From contig LSRX01000782.1 of NCBI GenBank assembly GCA_001939145.1, positions 105,407 through 169,406 on the forward strand: a DNA stretch of 64,000 nt. The letters are read 5' to 3'. Below are positions 24,720 through 37,613 of this stretch, in pieces. How positions within the stretch are numbered: the first letter of the stretch is position 1; each line of letters starts with the position of its first letter. A model generated the notes under the pieces. It searched no databases, had not been told where the DNA came from, and saw nothing but the letters and a program-made list of their open reading frames with translations. A program made the translations under genes and the position numbers. Source of the stretch: Symbiodinium microadriaticum (taxonomy: Eukaryota; Sar; Dinophyceae; Suessiales; Symbiodiniaceae).

Positions 24720-25640
24720 CTTTCGGGGGGAGAGGGAGGGAGGACGCTCGGGAATCGCCATTTTGCCATTTTCAGAGCCTAAATATCCTCCAACATGGTG
24801 ATTCCCCTGCGTGTGGTGGTGGAGGGGGGGTTCGTGGGAATCACCACAGATGGAATCATGATTCCCCCGCATGTGGGGGGGCGGGGGGCCACGCGCGGGA
24901 GTCACCATTCTATGCTGCCATTTTCATTTCACAGCCTAAATCCTCCAAAATGGTGATTCCCCTGCGTGTGGTGGTGGGGAGGGGGTGCACGCGCGGGAAT
25001 CACCATTTTGCCATTTTCAGAGCCTAAATTTTCCAAAATAGCTGATTCCCCCGCGTGTAGTGGGAGTGTCGAAAGGGGACACGCGCGAATCACCATTTTG
25101 TAGGATTTAGGCTCTGAAAACGGCAAAATCATGATTCCCCGCGTCCCCATTAGGGGATTTAGGTTCTGAAAATTGCAAAATGGTGATTCCCGCGCGTGCA
25201 CCCCCTCCCCACCACCACACGCGAATCACCATTTTGGAGGATTTAGTCTCTGAAAATGGCAAAATCATGATTCCCGCGCCTTCCCCCTTAGGGGATTTAG
25301 GTTCTGAAAATTGCAAAATGGTGATTCCCGTGCGTGCACCCCCTCCCCACCACCACACGAGGGGGAATCACCATTTTGGAGGATTTAGGTTGTGCAAACG
25401 ATAAAGTGGTGATTCCCGCGCGTCCTCGTCCGACACGCGGTGGAGGGCAATTTCTTTTTTGGACATTCCCCCATGCCCCCTCTTCCGAACACGTGGGGTA
25501 ATCACCGTTTTGCAAGATTTTTGCATTTTGTGCCATAAAAGTGCTAAATGGTGATTCCCGCGCGTTGCCCCGCTTACACGCGGGCGAATTAGCATTATGG
25601 AGGAATTGGGCTGTGAATGGCTGCGAAATGGTGATTCCTG
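24720..25640. repeat. Palindromic repeat array with an orientation switch
   Basis: The unit consists of GGGAATCACCATTTTG, then a 'ccattttcagagcctaaatcctcc' spacer, then CAAAATGGTGATTCCC, then a GC-rich 'gcgtgtggtggtgggg' spacer. Several copies run in one orientation from about 24.72 to 25.06 kb and in the opposite orientation from about 25.08 to 25.6 kb, so each unit is palindromic at its ends and the whole array is also inverted. Minus-strand ORFs here read the repeat over and over and are not genes. It lies 3' of the amylase gene. Confidence 0.85.
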
Positions 25641-26066
25641 CTTACAGAAGCACGCCGAATGAAGCAGAGTTATCCTAACCGTGTGTATGATTAAGTTCTC
25701 GAAGTTCTCAACGCAAGCAGTTCTCAACTCAAGTTGGGTTGAGCCTAAACCCTTGTCAGTGTAAGAAATCAGAAAAAGCTTGTCGTTATGGTTGTAAAAT
25801 TGTTGTAAAGCCTGTCGGTGGCCCGAATCCCTGTCGTGGTAAGGACCTGGATGTTCATGTTGTTTGTAAACCTTTTGACTTCTGGAATCATTGGTTTCTG
25901 GGGGTCCATGTCTGTCAACATGCACACCCCGACGTAAAAACGCAACAAGTGCTGGCGCGATACGCCACAAACACCACGACAAAGACTGTCAAGAAGTCAG
26001 TCTCCGAACGCAAGCAGGCCCAGTGCTGAAACCCTGGGAAGCCCGTCCCTGTAATGCTCTGCCATG

Positions 26067-27988
26067 TCACAGCTGCTTGATGTACTCGTACTGCCAAGTT
26101 GAGGTGTTGTACCTGCTCAAAACTTGCAACTTCTTGACTTCCATGTCAACTTTGTAGATTTTTCCCAGGCCAGGTCGCCGAGTTTGCCACATTGATTCTC
26201 GCACATACGCCTGGCCCTTGTTCATACGCCCATCCTTTTCCAGGGCAACTCTCCTCAGTTGCAGACCATTGTTGCAAGTCTGGATCATGTCACGATACGA
26301 AAAGCCGAGCATCTCCAGGACATTGGCCTGGTGCCCGGTTAAGCTCTGCTCAGTGCCATAATAGATGATGGGCGTTCCGCGTGCCAAGAACACATATGCT
26401 AGCACATTCCTGATCCGAAAAGAATCGTGATCACCTCGTTGACAGCAGGGAGCTGGAGTTCTGCGAATTACTCTCAAGCATTCCAGGCATAAGTGCCCGG
26501 CAGTAGTACGTGACTCGCGCAAACTCATCGTGATTGTCGGCAAAGTTTCCGAGCAAGTCCAGGTCCTTGTAGAGGCCCGGCGTCGACTGATGTTCCAAGA
26601 TGTCATACAACTTCCTGCGCCGTCATGGGGCAGTTCATCAAATGCCTATAAGCTTAAACAAGACTTAAAGGTTTCTGGCATGGTCTGCCATCGAATGAGC
26701 GATACACACTCGGCGTTTGCCCTGCCGTGCTCTCCGTTTTTGCGGTCTATCTGCTTGCAGACATTGTCCTCAAGTCTGGAAGCTGAGGCGTGAAGGCTCC
26801 TTGCAGGTGGTAGTTTCCCAAATCTCCGCCCAAGTGGTACTGGCAGAAACTCGCATGTACCTGCAGGGGTCGGCTTTGGCAGCCTGCTGCCGCGAACGAG
26901 CTGGTCCAGGTCTAGCCCAGCCTGGTAGAACGCCGGGAAATTCAGCAGCCCTGTCAATACGTCCTGGAAGCCTGCATGGTAACCTCAGGTCAGTGCTCGG
27001 CGTAGGGTAGGCATTGCAGGGTCGGCTCATGGGTTCACGTCACGGTCGGCTGCAGGACCGACTTGCCAGGAGGCTGGCCTTTGGTCGTCCTCTGCTCTGC
27101 TATGCCTAGCTGGGTCTAGCTACAGCTCCAACTGCGCAGCCTTGTCTGGGCTAGGCCTTCGGCAGGAAGCCAAGGATTTAAGGGTAAGCAGACCCGAGGC
27201 GCTTCGATGTAGCAATCTGCAGGGTTTTTCCTTGCAGTTCTGCTGATATTCCGTGACTGGCAATTTTTGGCATTCGTTATTCATGGTGGCCTCTTCCCAC
27301 TACCTCCGCTGGCTCTCACAACGGTCGAGAAAGACACGCACTACATTCGGGCGGCCTTTAGTTAGTCTGGCGGTTCGGTATCTCCGTTTCACCACTTCGC
27401 CATTGTCGACCAGCCCGGATCTGACTGGCTGTTGAAGATGCCACCCTGACTGTGGGATACTGTTCAGAATGTTTTGGCCAGGGTGATGAGTTGTAGCGGC
27501 ATTGTGCCGTAACGTATGGGACAGAACGGGCGAACGAGGTCTTTGCACTTCGTCCAGCTCATACATTCATCGGGCAACTGATGTTGTTCACTGTCGTCTC
27601 ACCGTAGATATCAACCCCCGCAGCTTCTTGCAGCTCCTTCCTTGGCATTACAACTTCAAGGGTCACTGATGTCGGAAGAAGCAACAAGCATCACAGCCGG
27701 CGGTGCCAGTTTACTCAAGCTACACCGGAGGACCGTTTCCAATTCAAGACCAGCGGCAAGAAGTCCTTGGGCATATAGATCGCAGTGTCAAGCCGAAATG
27801 CATCAACGTCATACTCCCTTACGAGGTACTGCACGTACTCCAACAGCTTTTGACGGACGAAAGGATTGTCCTGCCAAGTGCAGAAGACATAGACTCACGC
27901 GGAGTGGCTAGTAAGTGTCGATGTTTGATAGACTCCCCGTTTTACTCTGGTGTTGGCTGTCGCGGTCACCATCGTCGTCGTCGTCGTC

Positions 27989-28022
<34 letters not shown>

Positions 28023-28130
28023 CAGCAGGAGGAGTAGTAGTAGTAGTAGTAGTAGTGGTAGTGGTAGTGGTAGTGGTAGTGGTAGTGGTAGTGGTAGTGG
28101 TGGTAGTAGTAGTAGTAGTAATAGTAGTAC

Positions 28131-28163
<33 letters not shown>

Positions 28164-30906
28164 CAGCAGTAGCAGCAGCAGCAGTTCTAGTGTCGTCGTC
28201 GTAGTCATAGCTAACTACAGTTGCTTTCACACCTTCTTAACAGTGCATCCATTTGGCTCTGCATTTACAGTACTTTCCTATTGTCCTACCACCTTTTGTT
28301 GCCTCGCAATGGTCTTGTCAACTCTGCAAACTCGAGCTTAGGATTCGGAGGGGGTGGGGAGTGGTGGGGATGCGGGGATGATGAAGACACTAGTGCCTTC
28401 AACGCGCAGGTCTGAGCTTTGGGGTTGTTGTCGAGCCCCTTGCAGGTACGGCCGGCATTCTGGTTGTGAATCTTTACCAGTTTTTTGCTTCAAGTTTTAG
28501 TTTTGTTAAAGCCTTCTCCGCTGCACCTGCGCTTTTGCAGAGTATTTAGGCGTTTCGTTACTATCTTACCACCTTTGGTTTAGCAGTTTCTCCCATGTCG
28601 AGTTTGTAACTCCAGCTGCCGTCGCAGTCCTGGGGCCGGAGCCTCTCCAACTCCAGTCGCTGTGACAGCTAAGGAAAACGTGCTGTCACTGAGCCCCTGC
28701 AACTTCTGCACCCATTGCAGTTAAGGAGCCTAGCAGCTGCCACTAAACAGTTGGGAGGGAGCGTAGTGCTAGCAGTGATGGTAGTGGTGGCGTCGCCGTA
28801 GTCGTAGTCGTAGTCGTGGCAGCAGCAGCCGTTGTGGCAGTAGTGATCGTCGCAGTAGTAGCAGTCAGTAGCGTATTAGAAGAAACAGCAGCGGAAAGAG
28901 CCAAGGAAACTTTGAGAAACAGCATTTTTGAGGGTAATTAGCCTCGAAGAGCTGCAAAAGCACAACTCCGCTCTGAGGTGCCGTCCTGGTTGAGATCAGG
29001 AAGAATTCCGAACCATCCTTGGACTTGTAATTCGGGATTATCGCCTGGACAATCTGGACCGCCGTTGCCCGGAAAACAGTTGCACTCCGTCAGGTTCATG
29101 TTGCGCGGGCCACCTTTGTGTCACAAAGCGGATGGGGATGACGCAAGCCCATGCTGAGTTCACCGCTCATCAACCCGTGGATGCCGCGGGTCAAGCAGGC
29201 GTGAACCTAATAACCTCTGCTGCAACCTGTGCAGCACGACCCTCTGCTTGCTGACCTCGCAATTAGTTTTCTTGAATTTCTGGGAGCAGCGCAACAGCGA
29301 GGTGATGCTTTGTTTGAAAAGGCATTGGACAACAGCTTATGCTCTGGAGTTCCGACATGTAAGGACTTTTGAGCGCGCTTCTTCAGGCAGTTCTGTGGCA
29401 AAAGGTGCTGGAAGTGGAGCGGCGACCCGACTGTGTCGCTGTCACGGCCGCCCCTTCTATTCTTCTGCCTGTTCAATCCCTCAAGAACGGCTCGTGTGGC
29501 ACATGCGGCACGGTTCAACCTTCTACCCACCTTCACGGAACTGGGATGGGGAATGTCAAGGAGCACCAAGGAGAAGCGCGCAAGAAGGAAAGGATCTTTC
29601 AGGAAGCACTAAACCGGCACGGGGTGTTTCCCCAAACCGGCGTGGATAAGCCTGGCTAAGCCTGCTGGTCAGCATCACCATGAGTGGGCACGGCCGAGCC
29701 TCGAAAGCCAAATCGGGTAGCGACTGGCAGAAGTTGGCAAAATCAGAACCCCCTCTTTGGCAGAGCAGAAAGTGAGCGATTCCGCAGGCTCGGCCGACTC
29801 CCGAGTCGGCCTCTAGTGCAATCAAGAGGCACCGCGTCAAACCTTTCTTCACCTGACGAGACTCGCACGTGCTGTGAGTGCTGTGTCCATGTGCACTGCC
29901 CAAATTTTTTCTTCGAGTCCAAGGCACTCTGTCTTTCAGAACTTTGTCGCTGCCTTGACTATCGGAAGCCTGCGCAGGTCCTCCAAGAACATAATCTCGG
30001 AACGGAGTTAGCGGCGACTTGCCGTACGTGTGATAGTATTCCTGCACGGCCCAAGTCAAGCTCTCTCGCTCGCACTCCCACTTTGTGAGCTCGTCTACGT
30101 TGAGTTATCTGGCCCCACTAGACGTACGACTTGATTCCCAAATTTCCACCAACAGCCTCCTTGTTGAAGGGATTGATGCCTTCTACACCCAGGTATGTCT
30201 TTATAGCATCGGGAGAATTGTCGGACTTCGCCACCAACGGTTGAACGTGGTTGGCGACGATGTCCACCACAAGACACATGTTTCGCTTGTGGAGCTCGGT
30301 GGACAAGGCACGGAGGGTCTCTTTTGTCCCAATGTGCGGATCAACATCGAAGAAATCTTGGGCATAGTAACCTGTGTAGTCTAAAGACTTGACAACCGGG
30401 GTGATCCAGATGCAGTCGAACCCCATCCCTTCGATGTAGTCCAGGCGGTCAATGATACCTGAAGGGTAAGTCTGTCAGGGCTGTGACTCCGAGCAGAAGT
30501 CTAGCGGAAATAAAACATCACTCTTCTCCTGCAGTCGAAAGATTCGGCTATGTCAACTGCAACTCATTCATAATAATAATCATAATGATTTCCGCTGCAA
30601 AGGACCCTGCAGAGTCCCGTTGCACCATGCGCCACCATTCGGAGCAAGCGGGTTGGGCAGTGTGGCGAGGTCACAGAACTCGTAGTTGTCCTAGCAGTGT
30701 ATCAGAAGGAAGTAGTCTATCATACTTTGATAGTCTCTGTGCACCAGTTGGTCCTTGTCTGGTCCACTCCTGGCAAAGCGATCCGTCACAATGAAGTAGA
30801 TGCTTTTGCCCGCGACGCTGGGCTTCCGCAATGCAGCGTCGCTGGCGAGTATGAGAGCTGTCCAGAGAATCCAGGACTTGCAAAACCAACGTCGCATGGT
30901 TGCCAT
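26067..30906 (-). CDS. Secreted GH13 alpha-amylase (multi-exon, fungal-type layout)
   Basis: This is an alpha-amylase that would hydrolyse internal alpha-1,4-glucan bonds in starch, probably secreted or sorted through the ER. It is reconstructed from minus-strand exons. 30780-30906: start ATG, a hydrophobic signal segment, then KSIYFIVTDRFARSG. 30620-30690: CDLATLPNPLAP then AWCNGTLQG. 30154-30458: DRLDYIEGMGFDCIWITPVV, GYYAQDFFDVDPHIGT and DIVANH (region I). 28985-29115: LTECNCFPGNGG and GILPDLNQ. 27750-27870: DNPFVRQKLLEYVQY and DAFRLDTAIYMPKDF (region II, nucleophile Asp). 27580-27645: LQEAAGVDIYGETTVNN (region III, acid/base Glu). 26884-26971: LLNFPAFYQAGLDLDQL. 26515-26614: LLGNFADNHDEFAR (region IV Asp). 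26328-26434: IRNVLAYVFLARGTPIIYYG then TEQSLTGHQ. 26150-26205: VRESMWQTRRPG. All three catalytic residues are present. Apparent GC and GA donors occur. The C-terminal beta domain was not resolved. A possible exon between 29.2 and 30.1 kb is missing. Confidence 0.9.
27980..28200. repeat. (GTA)n / (GTAGTG)n / (AGC)n tract inside an amylase intron
   Basis: A compound trinucleotide repeat lies between the amylase exons at 27.87 kb and 28.98 kb. The long Ser, Thr, Val or Leu ORFs through it are artefacts. A smaller related tract lies at about 28785-28870. Confidence 0.95.
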
Positions 30907-31642
30907 GGCCAGGAGGTTTCTGAAGACTTGTGACTTTCAATATGCGCAGTAGGCTACAAGTGTGGTAGCTGCTTTGGGACACGGCCTCGAGCATCAAGCT
31001 GCAGTGGAGCCCCGGAAGTCCGGGGAGCGAGTCTGCCTCCTTGTACAGCACATGTTTGTGGCTCAGAGTAATGCCTAATGAAGAAAAATGTGGAAAAAAG
31101 GGCAACTGCCAGGCTTTTGTCTGCATCGCATCCATGCCTGCGACATCTGCGACTCACCTCAAGAATTCTCTTGACCATATCCATCCAGTTGGCCGGATGA
31201 AAGTCCGTGGACACCTGCAAGCATGGCAACAAGGGGTTGCAGTGGCACAGCATGCGGCCCCAGCGCGGGACCATCTGCATTCGACTGATGCATGCCGGAA
31301 ACTGCATCTCGCCAATCTGGCCAGTTGTCTGTGGGCAGCTGCTCAGCATTTTTCGTTGCTTTGCGAACGAAGATATAGTATCACGAATGAAGTCTTTGAT
31401 GATCGGTTTCACCGAGCTACAGGTTGGGCTCTGTGCAAACATGCTGCACTACAAGTGTAGTAGCCGATATTTAGGCTACCAGCGACCACTCAAAATTCGG
31501 GCAACCAACTATAGCTCAAAATCAGTCCTTCCTGAACCGTGAAACACTCCGTTCCAGTTCATGCCCTTGCCCTTGTCAGCAATAAGCAGTCGGGGCATTA
31601 ACTTGTGGTCTTTTAGACCAAGGCAAGCACAAGCACGTCGTG

Positions 31643-33102
31643 CTAGACGCTCACACTGGTTTCCAGAACGCGTGGGTTGTTAACATACATGGGATAGCAG
31701 TCGGGGAAACTTCTTGAATCAGCTGCTGCATTGTAGGCATCACATTTGGCTGCCATGGTCTCTAGATCACTCTGAAACTTTTTGAAGCAGTCCTTCGCAT
31801 TCCCACCTGAGGCTATGGAAGCCGGCGGAAACAAATGGGACCAGTCCTCGCCCAGAAGCCTTTGATGACGGAGCACGAACTCACAAAATGTTAACATGCT
31901 GTCAAACTTGCTGCCGCTAGCTTGCCCGGCATATGTCTCCAAAGACACGCAACTCAGTGACTCAGTCTCTGTCTGTATCTCCCGCTCTCCTCCCTCTCGC
32001 TTTCTTGCTTGCTGTCTCGCTCTCAGCCCTAGGGCCCCTGTTAGGGTGGGAACTTGCGTGCGATCGCGCGGCTGTCTTGTCGGCCGCCGGCACAGGTCTT
32101 TGCACATTCTGTGTGAGACTGTGACTGGGGTCAAGCGGTCCCCCCATTATCTCATGAAAGAGGACAGCGCATGCAGTAACATCACTCGTACAAACAGATT
32201 CACAGTGGCGTTGGGCACGCCCGGTCAATTGTACATTGTCCAAAACAATAGGTTTCCAAAACACTGCGTTTGGAAGAGAAGTTGCTTCAGGAAGCACGGG
32301 TTCAATTGTCTTTGAACTCTCGTGGAAAGTACAACGTGCATTGAAAAGAAACCAACACTGTCCACCAGGTCGGGTGCCTAATCCCCAAACGCCTCAGCAG
32401 CTGCAGCAGCGGCAGAGAGAGAGAGAGAGAGAGACTGCAGTACCAGGAGGTGGGCCAGGGGATGGTCAGCAGCTAGCAAGCAAGCAAAGAAGGAAGTAAG
32501 CGAGACTGTGTGGAAGAAGAAGAGACAGACTTTCAGAAGAAACCTGAAAAGACACCTCCAGCAAGAAGGGTAAGGGTTCATCCGACTGGTGATTGAAAAG
32601 AAACGCCAGTCCGCAGAACGTGCCAGACACATCCAGACACCACATTGAAGAAAACCCGGACGCCTTCAGTCCAGAATGATTGCTACTGGAGGGCCGCTCA
32701 AAACTCGGAGCACAAAAAGGGAAGACGAGATCAACTTCATGCGCCCTGAAATGCCATTAAAGGAAGACGAAGCTCGGCAAGAAAGTGGCTAACAGAGATG
32801 AACGGCGCAAGCGCCGCCAAGAAGAAGCGGAGCGCACCTGAGAGCGAATGATAAGAAGAGCAGAAGGCAAAGACTGGATTTTGATCTTTACTCCAACGGC
32901 TGGTATGGGGCGGGGAGCCAACCATCACTGCCAACCCCAACAGTAAAGTCGCTGTGAGGGCACCAGCCGAGTGGATAAACTGTGGAAAACATAGCGAGAG
33001 CACCCGCAACCCTTTACTTGAGACTGCTTTTTCATTCATAGTCCTTGCGAAAGAGGGAGAGAGTGCGAACCATACAGCCTGCTAGAGAGCAGAGAGGGAA
33101 AG

Positions 33103-33142
<40 letters not shown>

Positions 33143-33936
33143 CCGGATCGACCCTAGCTGTTACGTAGGGGGGGAGCCCTGCTCGCTTCGGTGGCAGGTG
33201 GCCTCCTACCGCAGACACAGCAGCTTCGATTTGCCACAGAGCACTAGGAGCAGATGCAGAACGAGCCGTTCAGAGCACTCCCAAGAGCCACCGGAGCGAC
33301 TACCATGAGGGGCAAAGCCGTGATAATCGCAAAGCCGTGGAGCTCGCAATCTCCCGTGGTGAAGCATGGGCGAGTCGTAGAGAGAAGCCGGAAAGGATGG
33401 GGCGGCCAGATCATTGAGGACGTTTGAGGACGTTGCTACAGGAGCGGATGTCCGAGTACTGAGGGCGCGGTGATACGCTTGCTGTTGAGCGCGACAAGCG
33501 CTGCTTCCAGTGAGCATGTGAGGCGCTACAGCATTGCACTCTGTGTGTTGGTCTTTGAACTGAGAACCCCTCGACTGCAGTGGCAAACTCTTGAATGGGA
33601 CGCGAAAAGTCCCCATCAATCGGGAACTCCATGAGCACGCCCCCGCTCTGCTGCCTTCAAGGCACTACGGCCTTGTGGGTCGGCGTGACACTTCGATGGA
33701 CTCGGAAGCTCGCAGGCATTTAACTCGAGAGCCCCAAAAACCCTGGTAGCCCTGGTACCGCCGGTACCGCACTTCCCAGCCTAGTTTGGCTCCCTGAATC
33801 CGTCTTCCGCCCCCGTATGGTAACCGGTCCGCAGTCAACACACACTACGCACAAAGAGCCCCGTTCATGTTGGGCAACACTCTGCGAGCAAAGCATTAGA
33901 GCTTTGACCCCGGGCATTGCGGAGGCTTTTTGCTTG

Positions 33937-33970
<34 letters not shown>

Positions 33971-33991
33971 GTTGCTTGGTTGCTTGGTTGG

Positions 33992-34040
<49 letters not shown>

Positions 34041-35763
34041 GGGGTCTGAGCCCCCAAAGGAGCTCTGGCCCGAAGGCCTACCCCCATGGCGCGCGTCTGT
34101 CAGTCGGACAAGCCCCTCTCGGGGTGAGTGGCTCCACGTTCCCCTGAATACGCCTTCCCTTACCCCCCCCCAAGAAAACACACCTGCTAAGACCGTCACC
34201 GATGAGAAAACCCTGTAGGCATCAATTATCCGTGGGCACTGGGAGGCAATCGTCGGCTGAGGGCGATGCTGTCACCAAACAACACAACAACGACAACCTT
34301 AATGAAATACAAAGAGTACGTTTGCGCCCCTCTTGCGACTTGCGCTCACGGGAAGCTCCACTTCCCTGTTGGATCAAAGCTCTCTACTGCTGGGCTTATT
34401 CAGGACCCCTACAACGTAAAAGAACATGACACACGCCCCCCAGCGTTGGTTATCGGCTTGAGCTCTGCTCCCACTGTTGGGGCTAGCTTGCCCGCTTCTG
34501 TACGCGCTACTTTTGGACCCCCACCTCACCTACCTCCCCACCTGACACCGAACGTCTTTCTTTCTTTCTGCGGGCCTGAGGGATGAATTAGCCTCCAACC
34601 ATCAACATCCATCAACTCCTCAAACTCCACATGTTTGTTTGGACGGGCAGCTTCGGCATGGGTGTCGACGTAAAGGACATGAGCAGAGCCTGCAAAGTCG
34701 CCGTTTGCTTCGTCCCCCTCAGTGCCCCTGGCGACCACTTGAACGCAGTCCAAGATGCATCCTCCCAGTTCACAAGACAGTCAGCTTGAGCTTGTCTCTC
34801 TGACAGCTTTGAGACAACAGTTTGGCATGACCGTCTTGTCCTGTCGTAGGGGTTGACAGCGACCTCAGGTGTTCATGTTTTTTGTTGGGAGTGACCGGCG
34901 GGCTCCGCGCTCTGTCGCTTCATCGCATCCCAGCTTGGCTACACGCCCAGTAATGAAGGAGTGTGTATGCAGTTTTACGATGTGTTCGTGGCTTTTTGCA
35001 CATGGGGTTTCCATTCGCACAGTTTGAGCTGACCTCTTGGCGACAAATCGACTTGGCGACAAACCGAAGGACAAACCAGCCAGAATTCGACGGAAACCCA
35101 AAAATGGTGACTGGCTTGCGGTCTCCATTGTCTTAGAAAGGCGCTGTACCTACTACGCATGACCACGCCGTTCCGGCTCGGGCCTGTTACATGTCAGGAA
35201 AGAAATATGAAACCTTCGAGTCGTTCCCGTGTGGGCAGGCGGCGACTATGCCAGATGTGACCGAAAGTGCCATGGCCATGGCCGTTGCCCGTCAAGCGAA
35301 CATCCCACTCTCCCCTACAAAGCAGAGTTTAGTTCCGTGGTTTTTTGTGTTCTCAAGACGCAATCCGAGGCAAGTCCTGGGCATACACCTCAACCGCCCC
35401 CATCTGTTCGTGACCTGACAGTCACAGCACGGATCATGACTGGGCCAAACATGTTTGGGATTTTAACATTCGGAAGGAACAACCTATGGACCTGTCAGAG
35501 AGTCTGACAGCATCCGGCAAATCTTTCCGGTCTTCTTCATGCCGTGACCAAGCCTGCAGTCGCGAGCCACATGACGCCAGCCATCCACTTGACGTAGAAA
35601 TCCCAAGTATCCTCTGCCGAAGCAGCAGGTGATACCTGAATAAGCAAATCCAATCGAACGCCAACATGCCACAAGGCAAGAACATGAAGAAGGAGATGGC
35701 CCGAGCAACTTGCAGAAGGAAGTGCAGCTGATTCAACAAACCCTGAGCAGGAGAAAGCAGGCT

Positions 35764-35796
<33 letters not shown>

Positions 35797-37330
35797 TAGT
35801 GAGCTAGAGATGACAAATGAGACGGCATGAGATAGCCTCAGGGAGAGCATGATCTATGTTGGGCGGTCAAGACTAGGGCGAGAAAAGAGGCCTCAAAAGC
35901 CCAGCCTGTGTGGCTTGTGATTCGGAAGCTGGGGTCTGGGCCGGTCAAACTGCACGATTCTTCGACATGTGCCAGCTTGTCTTAACACCCAAGCGCTGCA
36001 AACTGGCAAGCAAACTAGACCAAGGTGCACAAGCGATCCGTGGAGCTCCAACCCTCCGCGAAGAGCCGGCATCAATGACCTCCATGCAGTGGAAGAAATG
36101 TCGGGCGAACCTGCGCAGCTCCGGGTCGTCAGCCAAATCCTGTTTCCTTAGCAGAACTCCATGCTAGTAATGACGAAGGCAAGAGTCGAAAGTAGGGCCA
36201 CAGCAAGATAATCAGAAAGCACTACTAGCGCATTCTGGCATCGTGGCATAGTAGCACCACAAGTAGCTAACCACAAATCGCTCCATGATATCGTACAGCT
36301 CCAAGGCCTGTCGCCAGTACACGGTGTCCACACCACTTTCTTTCAAGTTCAGGATGTATGCCCGCAAATCGAAGATGTCCTTCGTGGGTGGGACGACCAA
36401 ATCGGGAGCTGCTGTAAATGCGAGCTCCAAGCCTCTCTCTGTGAGAGCAAAGCAGCGTGGTCCCATGGATCTTGGTGCTACAAGATTGAACTTGGCATTG
36501 TCATTGATGGAAATTGTCTGATAAGTGAAAGGGGTCAAGAACCTTCTAATCGGGTGCTCCGGCGACATCTGTTCTCGTAAAGCTGTGACGAATAAATTGG
36601 TAGTTTGGAGGTGGACATGGTAAAGATGGTCCACCAGCGTAACCAGCACAAAAAGCGATGACCTAAATCGAAATTTGGCACGAGCCCAGTTTTGGTCCCC
36701 TGGCTTGGTGACCACCTTGGTGGCGTCATCATCCTCTCTCATAGGACCCATGCCATAGTCCACAATCATGACAGGCTTCCACAACTCATCAAAATAGGCA
36801 TCGCCTCCATACCTTTCAAAACCTTCTCGGACTGGGAGGCCTGACAACGCATTGGTCCTGACAACGTACAGCTTTCTGCCATCAACAACCTCCGTTTCAA
36901 TCCGATGAGCTGCTAGCCCGTACAGGCAGAATCTTCCCAGTGCTCGGTCGCTATGCTTGTCCGCCCATTCTTGGTAGACTGGTGGATAGACTGCCTGAAG
37001 CTGCTTCATGACATACTCCACGCAATTCTCCTCTGGTGCAAACTCATCAATGCGGTCGAATGCAGGCCACAAAGATAAATTATGCTCGATGAAATTCTGG
37101 CTCCACTTCGGTCTTAGATACGGACGCAGAAATTGATCCGTATCACCCAAAGGAACTTGGAGGTTCAGGGTGTAGTCCAAGTATACCTTCTTCAATGGCT
37201 CCTTTGGTCTCATCAAATCCAACGGCATGAACTTTTCGTTTGCTTCGGGGATAGGCGCGTTCCAGTGGAGGACAATGTGCGATAAATATACCCTCGGCGG
37301 CGTGTGAATGTGCACACAAACTGAAGCAAC
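31643..37330 (-). CDS. Lipoxygenase-family protein (multi-exon)
   Basis: Lipoxygenases are iron dioxygenases of polyunsaturated fatty acids. The largest exon (about 36190-37330, acceptor TTCAG near 37325) reads 367 codons. It includes DRALGRFCLYGLAAHRIE, YGGDAYFDELWKPVMIVDYG, then WARAKFRFRSS and DHLYHVHLQTTNLFV. The last gives the H-x4-H iron pair (His230 and His235 of the ORF), followed by HPIRRFLTPFTYQTISIND. About 36050-36145 reads LADDPELRRFARHFFHCMEV. About 35560-35640 reads DFYVKWMAGVMWLATAG and may be the helix before the third iron histidine. The C-terminal exon (31643 to about 31900) reads EDWSHLFPPASIAS, DCFKKFQSDLETMAAKC, and ends with YVNNPRVLETSVSV. The family ends in Ile as an iron ligand; Val ends this copy. 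The exon with the third histidine and the N-terminal (PLAT) part are not identified. Partial reconstruction, family firm. Confidence 0.82.
33105..33140. repeat. (GA)n microsatellite in a lipoxygenase intron
   Basis: A GA run. Two others lie at about 32414-32433 and 35764-35789. The surrounding 32.2-34.9 kb holds no recognised exon on either strand. Confidence 0.9.
33938..34041. repeat. (TTGC)n tetranucleotide repeat
   Basis: TTGC repeats are interrupted by TTGG variants. The Leu/Ala/Cys- and Lys/Gln/Ala/Ser-rich ORFs across it are artefacts. Confidence 0.95.
34600..34760 (-). CDS. Possible exon within the lipoxygenase interval
   Basis: The minus-strand frame reads GDFAGSAHVLYVDTHAEAA then NKHVEFEELMDVDGWR, preceded by a CAG that could be an acceptor. 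Composition is protein-like, but I cannot align it to lipoxygenase. It could be a divergent exon or an unrelated remnant. Confidence 0.3.
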
Positions 37331-37349
37331 AATGAAGCGTGAGAACGTA

Positions 37350-37550
37350 GACTCGATTGTCTTACTAGTAGTAGTAAGTAGTAGTATGTACTAAGTACTA
37401 GGTAGTAAGTAGGAAGTTGTAAGTCGTATGTGGTAAACGGTAAGTAGTACGTAGCAAGCAGTACGCAGAAAGTGGACAGTAGAAAGTAGTAGATAGTAAG
37501 AAGTAGTAGTGGTAGTAGTCGCCGTCGTCGTCGTAGTCGTCGTAGCAGTG

Positions 37551-37613
<63 letters not shown>

